From Corynebacterium epidermidicanis (GTDB lineage: Bacteria; Actinomycetota; Actinomycetes; Mycobacteriales; Mycobacteriaceae): a stretch of DNA of 64,000 nucleotides. Of this stretch, positions 28,801-39,300 are shown piece after piece. The translations under genes and the position numbers were made by a program. The notes beneath the pieces are model-generated. The model searched no databases. It had not been told where the DNA came from and was given only the letters and a program-made list of their open reading frames with translations. The first letter of the stretch is position 1. Every line of letters begins with the position of its first letter. The stretch lies in contig NZ_CP011541.1 of the NCBI RefSeq assembly GCF_001021025.1, forward strand, positions 2,604,001 to 2,668,000, in the 5' to 3' direction.

Positions 28801-30936
28801 GTAAGTGACAATCACTGGGACAGTTGTAGTGTCTCCCACTTGCGCGCGTGCCGGTGGGGTTACCGTTACAGCTCCAGTTGTCGGATCAACCTTAACATCC
28901 CAACCTGTTGGCGGGGTGTATGAAGGATCCATTGTGAACGTTGTGCCGGCAGGAAGCTCTAGATCTCCGGTTTGATCGATTGTTATCGGAGATCCGGCGG
29001 CCGTTTTACCGTCCTGGTAATTCGGGTTCTCATTGTCGGTTTGCTTCTTCTCAACTGGGTTGAAGACAGCAACCGTGTTCTCTTTCGCTTTGGACTCGTA
29101 AGTAACGATTACCGGAACTTCGACAATTTCTGTTGGGACTGCCGGGAGAGTCACCACGCCGGTAACGGGATCAATGGTAGCACCAGCTGGGCCACCCTCG
29201 CCAAGGGCAAACACTGCTCCGGCAGGCGCCGCATTCTTCTCAACAACGTCACTGGTTGCAGGGTTGTCAAAGAGCGGAGCTTCGTTGGTAGCAACACCTG
29301 TGGCAGGAGCGTAGTAAGGCAGTGGATCAACCGTGGCGATGAAGCTAGCTGCCAAAATCACTCGGCCATCAGTAGCTTTTACACTGGACGTGTACGTTTC
29401 ATTCTTGGAGAGATCGGTAGGCACCGGGAATGGGCAAGATGGAATAGTCCCCAGTGCATCCGATACGACCTCACACTTGCCAACTACGTTTCCATCCGTG
29501 TCCGTCCATTCCACAATGTAAGGCTGATTCGGGACAAGACCTGCAGTTTTGGTCTGGGCGATATCGCCCGGATGCGCAGCATTCTGGGTGGTATCGAAGT
29601 TCGTGATCTGGTGGATCGGCATGCCCTGGCGGAGAGCAAAGTTCACATTCTCAACCGTCCATTGAATACCAATCGTCGAAAGCGAGGCGTTTTCATCTAT
29701 TTTCTGGAACATGTTGTCTTGGAAATCGCGCATCTGTACTTCCACGGCAGTTTCCACTACGGGGTAGACATACATGTAGTCCGCATTAATGTGCTTGGTT
29801 TGCTGGTTTCCAGCAAGCCAGCTGCCTTCTGACCAACTTCCCGCGAGCGTTCCGGCCTTGTCAACAGAGACCAAACCGCGATTAGAAGCAGACGTACCGT
29901 AAATCCCCTTGAAGTGCAGGAAGTAGTCGCCGTTTACGTTGGTTGTGCCGGTAACGGTTTCTGCGATAGCGCTCTTGCCAGGGTTAGCGGTCTCCCATTT
30001 AGCGATGAGGTCCTTTTGCGCAGCCTTAAACTGTTCTCTTGTGTAACCGGAGTTCTGCTTCTTCCAGTTGTCTAGGGCGATGGTCAGTTCGTCATTGAGG
30101 TAAGACGCAACGACTTTGACTCCAGGAACGACCTGGTCACCGAGACCAGATTGCATTGCAGGAACCCCGTCGCCAATACCATAGAGGTTTGCCTGGTCCC
30201 AGTAGATCTTTCCGCGTACCAAACCACCGATTTTTTCGGCTTCTCCAATGGTGTCAGTTTGCTGCTCCGCCGGTGGAAGTTCAAGGTATGGATCAACCTT
30301 GCGCTCGTGGTAGGCGAAGTTGAAATCGACAATCTTGTAGATACCAGCGGTCGAGTTCCACGTTGCAACATAGCGTTGAGCGCCACCACTGAAGACGCGG
30401 TCACTTTCCGAAAAAGCCAATGAGTACTTTGACGGATCTGGATTCTCGGTCCAGACGCGGACAAACTGCCCAGCGCCAGCCTGAAAATCGTGGGCTACGC
30501 CATTCCAGTCAGTCCACGTAGGAAATACAATGCTGTACCGGCCACTTGCGTCAGTAGTCGTAGAGTAAATCGGGGAGACCGATCCGCCGCGGTTCTTATA
30601 GTCGATCCACTGGGCGTACACTTTGACCCCAGCCATAGGCAGGTCTTCTTGCCCCATTTTGGACGGAACGCCGTTCCGGTCCTGAAAAACAACGCCGCTT
30701 ACGGTCCGGGACCCCTCCCAAACCCCCGTACTATCTACCGCCTCAGCTGTCTGAGCAATCGCTGTCGGTGTTGCACCTATCAGATCAGTTGCAACAACGA
30801 TTCCTCCCGCAACCATGGCCGAGGACACAGCGATAGCGGCTGCGCTGTTTCGGAATCGATCAAAAATCGATACACCTTGGATGGCGGTCAAGGAAGGCGG
30901 GATGCTACGAGTGGTTTTCGTAGTCTTTTTATTCAT
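25855..30936 (-). CDS. Giant cell-wall-anchored surface protein with SdrD B-type, Rib-like, Ig-like and TSP3 calcium-binding repeats
   Basis: 1693 residues from the ATG at 30936 (AGAAGGAG before it). Parts in order: signal peptide (about 1-65, cleaved near AIAQTAEA); SdrD B-like domains (about 75-400); Rib/alpha-like domains with VTYPDK motifs (about 590-860); two almost identical Ig-like repeats ([20 protein letters not shown]); 19 TSP3-type DTDGDGL repeats (about 1013-1470); a last Rib-like domain; a hydrophobic stretch ([18 protein letters not shown]); a Pro/Ala/Gln-rich wall-spanning linker; and the sorting signal LANTG, a hydrophobic helix and RRRKEN. LAxTG is the form preferred by class E sortases. 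Probably an adhesin needing calcium. It is monocistronic. Confidence 0.9.
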   Translation of the reverse strand: MNKKTTKTTRSIPPSLTAIQGVSIFDRFRNSAAAIAVSSAMVAGGIVVATDLIGATPTAIAQTAEAVDSTGVWEGSRTVSGVVFQDRNGVPSKMGQEDLPMAGVKVYAQWIDYKNRGGSVSPIYSTTTDASGRYSIVFPTWTDWNGVAHDFQAGAGQFVRVWTENPDPSKYSLAFSESDRVFSGGAQRYVATWNSTAGIYKIVDFNFAYHERKVDPYLELPPAEQQTDTIGEAEKIGGLVRGKIYWDQANLYGIGDGVPAMQSGLGDQVVPGVKVVASYLNDELTIALDNWKKQNSGYTREQFKAAQKDLIAKWETANPGKSAIAETVTGTTNVNGDYFLHFKGIYGTSASNRGLVSVDKAGTLAGSWSEGSWLAGNQQTKHINADYMYVYPVVETAVEVQMRDFQDNMFQKIDENASLSTIGIQWTVENVNFALRQGMPIHQITNFDTTQNAAHPGDIAQTKTAGLVPNQPYIVEWTDTDGNVVGKCEVVSDALGTIPSCPFPVPTDLSKNETYTSSVKATDGRVILAASFIATVDPLPYYAPATGVATNEAPLFDNPATSDVVEKNAAPAGAVFALGEGGPAGATIDPVTGVVTLPAVPTEIVEVPVIVTYESKAKENTVAVFNPVEKKQTDNENPNYQDGKTAAGSPITIDQTGDLELPAGTTFTMDPSYTPPTGWDVKVDPTTGAVTVTPPARAQVGDTTTVPVIVTYPDKSVDNIDTTVEVAPPADNTLNDPGYAPTQTTPGTEVTVPQTGDNTMPTGTTYAVDPAFVIPAGWTVNLNPNNGELKITPPATAAAGTSITVPVIATYPDKTTDLAQAVVTVTAAADTTAPVISPITGVTVPEDTPITAIPVKVDDAAATVTVTGLPDGLTYNPDTKQIEGTPATPGNYTVVVTATDAAGNPAQPVTFPITVTATPGDTTAPIVTPIPAVTVPEDTPITAIPVKVDDAAATVTVIGLPDGLTYNPDTKQIEGTPTTPGTYTVAVQAVDAAGNQSKVEFVSITVTPTPVVAPTPVDTDGDGLSDDVENAIGTDPKNPDTDGDGLTDGEEIKYGTDPKDPDTDDDGVEDGQEVLDGTDPKNSDTDGDGLNDGQEKDKGTNPLNPDTDGDGLTDGQEVNDTKTDPKNPDTDGGGVKDGAEVANGTNPVDNPGDDMPVTPVDTDSDGDGLTDSQEETLGTDPNNADTDGDGVKDGQEVIDGTDPKNADTDGDGLNDGEEKNLGTDPKNPDTDGDGLTDSTEVNDTKTDPNKADTDGDGLTDGDEVKIHNTDPTKSDTDGGGTNDGDEVLQGTDPVKTPADDIITPKPIDTDGDGLTDTEEGNLGTDPKNPDTDGDGLNDGDEVKIGTDPNKADTDGDGLNDGKEVNDTKTDPKDSDTDGDGVEDGQEVTNGTDPNKIDTDGDGLTDGQEAGLGTDPKNPDTDGDGLNDGREVDLGTDPKDEDTDNGGVKDGEEVNNGTNPLDGKDDKPVTPGNIDYNDVTIPAGGSGIVTHVGTIPGGSEVTVDGTKLPTGSEITINKETGEIKIAIPAGAKPGSYEVPVTIKDKDGKVIHTETVKVTVTDKKPSGSSELPDWVLPVVIGTGVVAAIIGGAQLSSDGSSTSSGTGAQPAPAPAPAPAKPAEQAPQQQAPQKGMPQGANQKGIPADQAGQPAKAQPKKGLLANTGVESLATILGSGVLAMLLGGAFLAIRRRKEN
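26530..27897 (-). repeat. Array of 19 TSP3-type calcium-binding coding repeats
   Basis: Units of about 22-24 codons, consensus [20 protein letters not shown]. They fall into three blocks of 6, 6 and 7 units. Each block ends with a deviant unit ([30 protein letters not shown]) and, for the first two, a proline-rich spacer. DNA-level similarity between units is high, so length change by recombination is likely. Confidence 0.9.
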
Positions 30937-31036
30937 TGGGCTCCTTCTACCAAATTTCCTGTTCTTAGTTAAGGATTTCCTGAGAGGCTGTGGAAAACTT
31001 TCAAGAACATAGGGACATCGCTGATGGTATATCAAA

Positions 31037-31552
31037 TCATCAAATTGCGCACCTTAGACTGCGAGATTTTTCAATGTTAAGAATTAACTCGCACGAACTA
31101 GAGTAGAGCATCAGTTAATATAATGAGATGATTGGAGCCGTCCTCTAAGCACATCATCAGAGAAGACGGATAATACGTCACGAAAGCCTGGAGACTTATC
31201 GTTCCGCCAGACTCGCACTGAACAATATATAAATTTCAGCTTTTTATTCTGAAAATCAATGTTTTCATCTTGCCTCTCAAACCGGTATTCTCTTCCAGCC
31301 TCCGAACATTAGGAAAGCATCGTCCTCATCCTCAGCTGTACTCAAGGCCTATTTGTGCATACCTCATTGTTTGGCGGGCAGAATGAATAATTGCCAATTT
31401 GAAACACACCAGATGCAGATTTAGCGTTTTTCTTAAAAGGTCAATCCGTCCACGTGATAGACAAACACATAAGGCGCTACTGGGAGTACGGCTCGTCTCC
31501 ACTAGCGCCTTATATTGTTGTTTTGCCCTGTGCAAAACGCAGGTGACAAGGG
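31037..31552. other. AT-rich intergenic region upstream of the surface protein
   Basis: No convincing gene. The right part (31037-31200) should hold the surface-protein promoter and leader on the minus strand. An 11-bp perfect inverted repeat, ATAAGGCGCTA (31469-31479) with TAGCGCCTTAT (31503-31513), lies 40 bp past the leuS stop and may end leuS transcription. The rest shows nothing I recognise; a possible 67-codon minus-strand frame at 31332-31535 lacks support. Confidence 0.5.
31469..31513 (-). terminator. Possible terminator hairpin after leuS
   Basis: 11-bp perfect arms with a 23-base loop. There is no clear T-tract on the minus strand, so this is a weak call. Confidence 0.4.
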
Positions 31553-34474
31553 TTACTTCACCACGAGGTTCACCATGCGTCCTGGGACGACGATCTGCTT
31601 GACCACCGTCTGACCGTCGATATGCGATGCCACGGCCGTAAGAGCGGCGGCGACCACGTCGTCCTGGCTGGCGTCGGGGGCAATAACAATGCGTCCGCGC
31701 ACCTTGCCATTGACCTGGACGGGCAGCTCGATTTCGTCGTCACGCAGGTACTGCTCGTCGAAGGTGGGGAAGGATTCGTAGGTGAGGGAATTGTCGTGGC
31801 CCAAGCGGGACCAGAGTTCCTCCGCGATGTGGGGTGCCACGGGGCCGAGCATCTGCACGAGTGGGGTGACCGCTGCGCGCGGCGCGCCACCGTTGTAGGT
31901 CTTGGTCAAGTAGTTGACGTACTCGATGAGCTTGGCGACCACCGTGTTCAAGCGCAGCTCCTGGTAGTCCTCGGTAACACCCGCAACGGTGCGGTGGAGC
32001 GCCTTGAGGTCATCCTTGGTGAGCTCGGCGTCCGAAACGACCAACTCACCGGTCTCTTCGGACACCACCAGGCGCCACACGCGCTGCAGGAAGCGGTGCG
32101 CGCCGATCACATCCTTGGTTGCCCACGGCCGGGACGTGTCCAGCGGGCCCATCGCCATCTCATAGACGCGCAAGGTGTCGGCACCGTACTCGTCGCACAT
32201 CTCGTCCGGCGAGACGGAATTCTTCAGGGACTTGCCCATCTTTCCGTATTCCTGCTTGACCTCTTCGCCCTGGTAGAAGAACTTTCCGTCCTTTTCCTCC
32301 ACCTCGGCTGCTGGTACGTAGACGCCACGCGCGTCGGTGTAAGCGTAGGCCTGAATGTATCCCTGGTTATAGAGGCGTCGATAAGGCTCGCGGGACGTCA
32401 CGTGGCCCAGGTCAAAGAGGACCTTGTGCCAGAAGCGGGAGTACAGCAGGTGCAGCACAGCGTGCTCGACGCCGCCTACATAGAGATCAACGCCGCCGCC
32501 GTCGTGCTCGTCACGCGGGCCGGTCCAATAGCGTTCGTTCTCGATGTCGCAAAACTTCTCATTGTTCAACGGATCGATGTAGCGCAGCTGGTACCAGGAA
32601 GAACCCGCCCACTGCGGCATGACATTCGTGTCGCGCGTGTACCGCTTCGGCCCGTCGCCGAGGTCGAGCTCCACATTGACCCAGTCGGTCGCCTTGGCTA
32701 GAGGCGGCTGCGGCTCACTATCCGCATCCTCCGGATCGAAAGACACCGGCTTGTAGTCCTCAACCTCAGGCAGCTCGATCGGCAGCATGCTCTCCGGCAA
32801 CGCGTGCGCGATACCGTCCTCGTCATACACCACCGGGAACGGCTCACCCCAGTAGCGCTGGCGCGCAAACAGCCAGTCCCGCAGCTTGTACTGCACCTTT
32901 TCCTGGCCCAACTGCTTATCGACGAGCCACTGGATCGCCCTCGCCTTGGCTTCGTCCTTGCTCAAGCCGTTGAGATCCAGGCCGTCGTCGTTAGCGGAGT
33001 TGACGGCTTCGCCGGACTCTGTAAAGGCCTCTACCTCGATGTCTCCACCCTTAACGACCTCAATAATGGGGAGATCAAACTGTTGAGCGAACTCAAAGTC
33101 GCGAGTGTCGTGCGCCGGAACGGACATAATCGCGCCGGTGCCATAGCCGGTCAAAACATAGTCCGCGATGAAAACCGGAATCTGCGCACCATTAACCGGA
33201 TTGGTTGCATAGCAACCGAGGAAGACACCAGTCTTCTCCTTATTCTCCTGACGCTCCAGATCCGACTTCGCCGCGATCTGCTTCCGGTACTTGGCCACAG
33301 CTGCCACTGGGGATTCCTCACCGTTGGTCCAGCGCGGGTCGGTGCCCTCCGGGTAAGAAATGGCGGTGAGCTGATCAACCAGCTCATGCTCCGGCGCCAG
33401 AACCATGTACGTTGCGCCGAACAACGTGTCCGGGCGCGTGGTGAAGACGGTGATCTTGTGGCCCTGCGCATCGAAATCGACCTCGGCGCCACGCGAACGA
33501 CCAATCCAGTTACGCTGCATCGCCTTGACTTTGTCCGGCCAGTCGAGGAGGGACAGGTCGTCGATAAGGCGGTCAGAGTAAGCGGTAATGCGCATCATCC
33601 ACTGCGAAAGCTGCTTGCGGAAAACCGGGAAATTCCCGCGCTCGGAACGGCCGTCGGCGGTGACCTCCTCATTCGCCAGGACCGTGCCCAGGCCCGGGCA
33701 CCAATTCACCATCGAATGAGAACGGTAAACCAGGCGGAACTCGTCGAGAGCCTGAGCCTTTTCCTGCTTACTGAGGGTGTTGAAATCCCGGCCGTCCTTG
33801 GTCTTTTTGGTGCCAGCTTCGAGCTCATTCTTGAGGTCTGCGATCGGACGAGCCTTTTGTTGGTCGGGGTCGAACCAAGAATTAAAGATCTGCAGGAAAA
33901 TCCACTGCGTCCACTTGTAATAATCGGTGTCCGTAGTAGCGATCGCACGCCGCTTATCGTGGCCCAAGCCCAAGCGATTCAGCTGACGCTCCATATTATC
34001 GATGGACTCCTGCGTCTTAACCCGCGGATGCGTACCCGTCTGGATCGCGTACTGCTCCGCCGGCAAGCCGAAGGCATCATAACCCAGCGTATGCAGCACG
34101 TTCTTGCCCTGCATACGGTTAAAGCGCGCATAAACATCCGTAGCGATATAGCCCAGCGGGTGGCCGACGTGCAGGCCGGCGCCGGAAGGGAACGGGAACA
34201 TGTCCTGGACGAAGAGCTTGTCCTTTGGGAGTTCTGCAGGGTGAGTGGGTGCCGTGCTGGCGGGTGCCGTGCTGGCGGGCGCCGTGCTGGCGGGCACCGT
34301 GCTGGCGGGCGCCGTGCTGGCGGGCACCGTGCTGGCGGGCGCGAGGGCGCCGACCGGGTTTGGGGCGTTAAAGGTACCGTTCTCGGTCCAATAGGTTTGC
34401 CACTTGGATTCGATCTCGGCGGCCAACGGCGCGCCGTAACGATGCTGAGGGGTGCTTTCGCCTGGATTTGTCAT
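31553..34474 (-). CDS. leuS: Leucyl-tRNA synthetase
   Basis: Charges tRNA-Leu; essential. 973 residues. The class I HIGH motif reads HVGH (about 102-105, in [13 protein letters not shown]) and the KMSKS loop reads KMGKS (near 740). The editing domain lies between ([12 protein letters not shown]), and the C-terminal anticodon region ends with [10 protein letters not shown]. An unusual Pro/Ala/Ser/Thr repeat (about 46-77, [10 protein letters not shown] type) is inserted ahead of the catalytic domain, encoded by six 15-bp tandem units. Otherwise the length and motifs are normal. Confidence 0.97.
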   Translation of the reverse strand: MTNPGESTPQHRYGAPLAAEIESKWQTYWTENGTFNAPNPVGALAPASTVPASTAPASTVPASTAPASTAPASTAPTHPAELPKDKLFVQDMFPFPSGAGLHVGHPLGYIATDVYARFNRMQGKNVLHTLGYDAFGLPAEQYAIQTGTHPRVKTQESIDNMERQLNRLGLGHDKRRAIATTDTDYYKWTQWIFLQIFNSWFDPDQQKARPIADLKNELEAGTKKTKDGRDFNTLSKQEKAQALDEFRLVYRSHSMVNWCPGLGTVLANEEVTADGRSERGNFPVFRKQLSQWMMRITAYSDRLIDDLSLLDWPDKVKAMQRNWIGRSRGAEVDFDAQGHKITVFTTRPDTLFGATYMVLAPEHELVDQLTAISYPEGTDPRWTNGEESPVAAVAKYRKQIAAKSDLERQENKEKTGVFLGCYATNPVNGAQIPVFIADYVLTGYGTGAIMSVPAHDTRDFEFAQQFDLPIIEVVKGGDIEVEAFTESGEAVNSANDDGLDLNGLSKDEAKARAIQWLVDKQLGQEKVQYKLRDWLFARQRYWGEPFPVVYDEDGIAHALPESMLPIELPEVEDYKPVSFDPEDADSEPQPPLAKATDWVNVELDLGDGPKRYTRDTNVMPQWAGSSWYQLRYIDPLNNEKFCDIENERYWTGPRDEHDGGGVDLYVGGVEHAVLHLLYSRFWHKVLFDLGHVTSREPYRRLYNQGYIQAYAYTDARGVYVPAAEVEEKDGKFFYQGEEVKQEYGKMGKSLKNSVSPDEMCDEYGADTLRVYEMAMGPLDTSRPWATKDVIGAHRFLQRVWRLVVSEETGELVVSDAELTKDDLKALHRTVAGVTEDYQELRLNTVVAKLIEYVNYLTKTYNGGAPRAAVTPLVQMLGPVAPHIAEELWSRLGHDNSLTYESFPTFDEQYLRDDEIELPVQVNGKVRGRIVIAPDASQDDVVAAALTAVASHIDGQTVVKQIVVPGRMVNLVVK
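34249..34338 (-). repeat. 15-bp tandem repeat inside leuS (6 units)
   Basis: Units of the form GYGCCGTGCTGGCGG on the plus strand, encoding repeated Ala-Ser-Thr-Ala/Val-Pro in LeuS. Because the period is a multiple of three, unit gain or loss keeps the frame. Confidence 0.9.
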
Positions 34475-34582
34475 GTCAATAGTGTACTGGCTTCACTTTT
34501 CAACGGCGCGTTTGGGCTGGTCGTTCCACAGTGCGGGATTTTCGTCTTGAGCCCGGCCCCTGTGATAGCGGGCCCTTGGCTT

Positions 34583-34693
34583 GTCGACGTCCGCTGCTAG
34601 TCGACGTCCCCCGGGTGCTGGTCGACGTCCCCCGGGTGCTGGTCGACGTCCCCCGGGTGCTGGTCGACGTCCCCCGGGTGCTGGTCGACGTCT
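34583..34693. repeat. 21-bp GC-rich minisatellite
   Basis: Four identical units GTCGACGTCCCCCGGGTGCTG (34600-34683) flanked by partial units at 34583-34599 and 34684-34692. Noncoding, between the divergent leuS and DUF559 genes, and 8 bp from palindromic repeat copy 2. Confidence 0.9.
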
Positions 34694-34700
34694 AAAAGGC

Positions 34701-34825
34701 TGCACACTTGCTAGCGCGTCCCTTCGGAGTAGTCGGACTACGCACAATGCCCAACAATCGTGAATAAAATCCCGAAAAAGTAGTCTGACTACGCCGAAGG
34801 GACGCGCTAGCAGTTTTGAAGCAAA
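34701..34825. repeat. Dispersed intergenic palindromic repeat, copy 2
   Basis: Best-preserved copy: arms 34710-34741 and 34780-34811 pair at 30 of 32 positions (GCTAGCGCGTCCCTTCGG then AGTAGTCNGACTAC). The loop carries CGTGAATAAAATCC. Outer flanks TGCACACTT and AGTTTTGAAGC recur around copy 4. Confidence 0.9.
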
Positions 34826-34850
34826 TTCGGAACCCCTTAGAACCAACCCC

Positions 34851-34970
34851 AACCGAACCAACCCAAACCGATCCAACCCAAACCGAACCAACCCAAACCG
34901 ATCCAACCCAAACCGATCCAACCCAAACCGAACCAACCCAAACCGATCCAACCCAAACCGATCCAACCCG
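34851..34970. repeat. 15-bp minisatellite, 8 units
   Basis: Eight head-to-tail units of AACCGAWCCAACCCA alternating in one base (A or T). Several frames stay open across it on both strands, but they encode only simple repeats (EPTQTDPTQT; FGLDRFGLVR), so it is treated as noncoding. Confidence 0.85.
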
Positions 34971-34973
34971 AAG

Positions 34974-35009
34974 TTATCCACAAGGTTCCCAAATTCCTGG
35001 TTATCCACA
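34974..35009 (+). promoter_or_regulatory. Two perfect DnaA boxes
   Basis: TTATCCACA at 34974-34982 and again at 35001-35009, same strand, 27 bp apart, directly after the 15-bp minisatellite. This is the consensus DnaA box. No dnaA or dnaN gene is nearby, so this is not obviously oriC; a DnaA titration or control site is possible. Confidence 0.6.
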
Positions 35010-35053
35010 AGCGCCGGCAGCCGAATCTTCAAGACCTCGATATCATCTGCGCC

Positions 35054-36010
35054 ATGCGTTTAGATAGTGACAATCGTAAGCCATTTGTCCTGGTCAATAG
35101 CCAAAAAGTCCCTCGTAGCAACGAGCGCTTTTGGCGTGGTGTCGCACAAGAAGATTTCATCCGTGTGCATGGGAAGTTCTACGTGGATCGCAAACGTTGG
35201 GATCGGTTGCGGACCTGGGAGAAAGAGGAGGCACATGCGTGTGCGGTGGGTTGGTCGTCGATTAGCGCGGTGCTTGTAGGGAGGTCGGCGGCAATCGTCC
35301 ATGGGCTACCGGTCATTTCTCGGGCGTGGGGCGCGGAGCTGGTCGCCGAACTTAACTATCCCGCCGGTAAGCGGAAGGGAGGGCGACAAGGGGGGATTGC
35401 GGGGATACTGTACCGGGGACACCATTTGTCGGAACGCCACGTCCACGCGCTTGGCGACCTCCGGGTGACCTCGAAGGCGCGCACCGTAATCGACTGCGCT
35501 CGCTACGAGGAGTTCGAGAATGCGCTGGTCATCGCGGAGGGAGCGCTGCGTCAGAGCCCAAAACTTCGCGCCGAAATCGAGGAACTGCTCAAGGAAATGA
35601 AAGGCTCGCCAGGCCTACCAAAAGCGCGACGCGTGCTGCAGTTCGCCGGCACGCAATCGGAGTCGGCCGCCGAATCCCGTGCGAAGGCGCAGTTCATCAC
35701 CGCCGGGCTACACCAAGAGCACAAGATCAAGCAAAACCCCGAGCTGCTTATCGACGGCACCCGCTATCGACCCGATTTCCTCATCGATGGCTGGCTCATC
35801 GTGGAGATCGACGGGATGGAAAAGTATTTCGGCAAGCACCTGCCTCCCGACGAGGCGTTGCGAGCGGAACGGCTGCGAGAGGTGAAGCTGCAGAACGCAG
35901 GCTATCGGGTCTTGAGATTTGGGTGGGACGAGCTGGAAGCAAAGTCAGTGGTGGGGGACGTCAAAGCCGCAATCCGTGCTCAACGGCTATCCGTTCCGCT
36001 GAGTGCCTGA
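35054..36010 (+). CDS. DUF559 domain protein with AbiEi-like N-terminus
   Basis: 318 residues. The C-terminal 110 residues match the DUF559/Vsr-like nuclease fold: YRPDFLIDGWLIVEIDG gives the D...ExD-type core, followed by RLREVKLQNAGYRVLRFGW. The N-terminal part (VGWSSISAVLVGRSAAIVHG, LRVTSKARTVIDCAR) resembles the AbiEi-type domain often fused to DUF559 in actinobacteria. Biochemical role unknown. It stands alone, with a start about 45 bp past the DnaA boxes. Confidence 0.8.
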   Translation: MRLDSDNRKPFVLVNSQKVPRSNERFWRGVAQEDFIRVHGKFYVDRKRWDRLRTWEKEEAHACAVGWSSISAVLVGRSAAIVHGLPVISRAWGAELVAELNYPAGKRKGGRQGGIAGILYRGHHLSERHVHALGDLRVTSKARTVIDCARYEEFENALVIAEGALRQSPKLRAEIEELLKEMKGSPGLPKARRVLQFAGTQSESAAESRAKAQFITAGLHQEHKIKQNPELLIDGTRYRPDFLIDGWLIVEIDGMEKYFGKHLPPDEALRAERLREVKLQNAGYRVLRFGWDELEAKSVVGDVKAAIRAQRLSVPLSA

Positions 36011-36320
36011 TGGGTGCTGGTGGGTGATTGATCTCGCAACCGCGAGGGCCGACCAACGGCCAGCCGGTCAGCCCACCTCGAAAACAATTTCTCCACACTT
36101 GCAACCCCGCATCCCCACAAAGACGAGCAGCTCATCGGCATTCACTGCAAAGCTTGCCAACCTGCGACCTGGGAAAACACCAAAAATAGGTGTAGCCAGG
36201 GTCACATTCTTTGGGCTAGTATGCTCCCCAACACCATTAGGTGACCGCGGTCACATCAGACCGCGACAGCACCCCAGCTGGCCCGACCACGGCCATCAGG
36301 ACCGAAGGATTGGCACACTC
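36011..36320 (+). promoter_or_regulatory. Intergenic region with promoter and operator of the indolepyruvate oxidoreductase gene
   Basis: No gene. A small hairpin GGCCG-ACCAA-CGGCC (36048-36062) follows the DUF559 gene. A -10-like TAGTAT is at 36217-36222. The perfect 14-bp palindrome GTGACCGCGGTCAC is at 36241-36254, just past the predicted start of transcription, and a half-like GGTCACA occurs at 36200-36206. These look like a repressor site; the regulator is not identified. Confidence 0.55.
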
Positions 36321-39300
36321 ATGACTTCTCTACTCGACCCAACCCAAGACCCAACCCGCCGCCCGAATAACTCAGAACTACGGGGCTTTTCCCTGGAAGA
36401 TCGTTACACTCGCGAGGACGGCACGATCTTCCTCAACGGCATCCAGGCGCTCGCCCGCATGGTGCGAGACCGGGCAGTTCTCGATCGTCGATTAGGCCTT
36501 ACCACCGGCTCGTTTATCTCTGGCTACGAGGGTTCCCCGCTGGCCGGCTACGACCTTGAGCTCGCCCGCAAGGCTCGCAAGTTCCTTGAACCGTACAACA
36601 CCATCCACCAGCCGGCCCTGAACGAGGAAATCGGCGCGACCTCTGTGATGGGTTCGCAGATGGCGCAGGTCATCAAGCCTCTCGACGGCGTGACCGGCTA
36701 CTGGTACGGTAAGGCCCCCGGCTTGGACCGCGCGTCGGACGCTCTGCGCCACGCCAACATGATCGGCACCAGCCCCACCGGCGGGGCAGTAGCGATCGTC
36801 GGCGACGATCCCGGCGCGAAATCTTCCACCGTGCCGTGCGCTTCGGAGATGGAGTTGGCAGACCTCTACATGCCGATCCTGTACCCGGCCGATAGCCAAG
36901 ACATCCTCGATTTGGGTGTTCACGCTGCGCTGATGTCGCGCGTGTCCGGCCTGTGGACTTCCCTGAAGATCTCTGCGCACGTCGCCGACGGTTCCTCCAC
37001 CGCGCAGGTCAGCCCCGACCGAATCCAGCCGATTTACGGCGACCTCGGCATCAGCCAGCACAAGCCAAGCGGACACCTGCTCGGCAAGAATCTCCTGGCC
37101 CTGGAGGAATCTCAACTCACAATCCGGATGCCACGCGCCGTCGAATACGCGCGCCTCAACGGCCTCAACCAGATCCGCGTGCGCACTGGCGACGACCGCA
37201 TCGGCATCGTCGCTGCTGGAAAAACCTACCTCGACGTATGCTCCGCGTTCCAGCGCATGGGAATCTCCGAGGAGGACCTGAACCGACTGGGTATCCGCCT
37301 ACTGAAGCTCGGCATGGTTTACCCGATGGATCGCGACACTCTCTACCGCTTTATCGACGGCCTAGACGAGGTCATCGTGGTGGAAGAAAAGCGCGACTTC
37401 ATCGAGACGATGATCCGCGAGATCCTCTACGACTACCCGCACACCCCGAACGTGCGCGGCAAGACGAACGAGGACGGCTCCGTGCTGTTCTCCCGCTTCG
37501 GCGAGCTCGACATCGACTCAGTCACCAACGGCCTGGCCAAGCGTCTGGCAACTAAGCACAACGTCGAAGCCGCGCAGCGCTGGCTGGAGCGCACCACCCC
37601 GAAGAAGAAGGGTCCGATCCAGCTTCCGCTGGCTGCTCGCTCTCCTTACTTCTGCTCTGGCTGCCCACACAACTCCTCCACCAAGGTTGCCGAAGGCTCC
37701 CTCGTCGGCGCAGGGATCGGCTGCCACGCGATGGTGCTGCTGCAGCCGGAATCGCAGGTAGGCAACGTCGTCGGCGTGACGCAGATGGGTGGCGAAGGCA
37801 CCCAGTGGATCGGTATGGCGCCGTTCGTGAAGGAAAAGCACTTCGTACAGAACCTGGGCGACGGCACCTTCGACCACTCTGGGTCCCTGGCCGTGCGCGC
37901 CGCGGTGGCAGCCGGGGTGAATATCACCTACAAGCTGCTGTTTAACGGCACCGTGGCGATGACCGGCGGCCAGGATCCTGTGGGCGGCAAGAACCTCAAC
38001 GAGACGCTCAAGGTACTGCAGGCGGAGAAGGTGGCCAAGATTGTGGTCACCACGGATGATGTCAAAACCACGCGTCGACAAGTGCCCAGTGGCGTGCAGG
38101 TCAGGCACCGCAACGAGATGATCGATATCCAGCGTGAACTCGCGGAAGTGCCGGGCGTGACCGTCCTGGTGCATGACCAGCACTGTGCCGCCGAGAAGCG
38201 CCGTAAGCGCAAGCGTGGCCAGTTTGAGACGCCGAAGCAGCGCGTGGTCATCAACGAGCGCATCTGTGAAGGCTGTGGCGACTGTGGCGATAAGTCCAAC
38301 TGCCTGTCCGTACACCCGGTTGACACCGAGTTCGGTCGCAAAACACGCATCGACCAGTCCACCTGCAACCTCGACTTCTCCTGCATCGAAGGCGACTGCC
38401 CATCCTTCATGACGGTCACCGTCCCCGACGCGGGCGTGCGCAAACAGGGCCTCAACCAGGTGAAGAAGATCAGCGCCCCAGCGCTCGACTTCGACGCGCT
38501 GCCTGAGCCGGACCGCGCGAAGGAACTCAGCGCAGGCGAAAGCTTCGGCATGCGAATCACCGGCATCGGCGGCACGGGCGTGGTCACGGTCTCCGCCGTG
38601 CTGGCCACCGCAGCTGTTATCGACGGCCTGACGGCCCGCACCGTGGACATGACCGGCCTCGCCCAGAAGGGTGGTGCGGTCGTCTCCGATGTTAAGCTTG
38701 CCGCTGGTCCGCTCGAGCAGGCCGCCAAGGTAGGCGCCGGAGAAGCCGACCTCTACCTGTGCGCCGACGGCCTCGTGGGTGCGGATGCCACCCACCTGAA
38801 GGTGGCGTCTCCGGAGCGCTCCATCGCGGTGCTGTCTACCGCCAAGGTGCCGACCGGCGAGATGGTCAAGGACACCCGGGTGACCTACCCGCATCTTGAT
38901 GACATCGCCACCCGAATCGGCAGCGCCGCGCAGCGCCTCATCCAGCTCAATCCAGTGTCCCTGGCGGAGCAACTGTTTGGCGACTCCAACACCGCGAACA
39001 TGCTGCTCGTCGGCGCGGCGTACCAAGCTGGCGCCCTGCCAATTTCCGCAGACGCCATTGAGGAAGCCATCCAGCTGAATGGGGTAGCGGTTGATCGCAA
39101 CCTGCAGTCCTTCCGCCGGGGCCGTCAAGCAGTAGCAGCGCCGGAAGCGCTGCAGGCCACCCTGAAGGAAATGCACCCAGAACCGGCGCCGGCATTCACG
39201 CAATCACTGGCGGACATCGTCAACCTACGCGTGCTGGAGCTCGCGGAGTACCAGGACACCGAATACGCCCGCCACTACGCAGACCGAGTTGAGACCGTAC

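Noticed and set aside
32804..34600. 598-codon plus-strand frame opposite leuS.
   Set aside because: Shadow of leuS; no domain, and its end contains the translated leuS tandem repeat and intergenic sequence.
34974..35009. The DnaA boxes as the chromosomal origin oriC.
   Set aside because: Only two boxes, no dnaA, dnaN or gidA-type neighbours and no long AT-rich unwinding region. The parS sites show that the origin is near, not that it is here.
34816..35067. Plus-strand frame encoding EPTQTDPTQT repeats (and the opposing FGLDRFGLVR frame on the minus strand).
   Set aside because: Both are translations of the 15-bp minisatellite, which stays open because the period is divisible by three. There is no ribosome site or recognisable domain, and the frames overlap known genes at their ends.
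37518..39203. 561-codon minus-strand frame opposite the indolepyruvate oxidoreductase gene.
   Set aside because: Antisense shadow of a strongly coding GC-rich gene; the plus strand has all the enzyme motifs.
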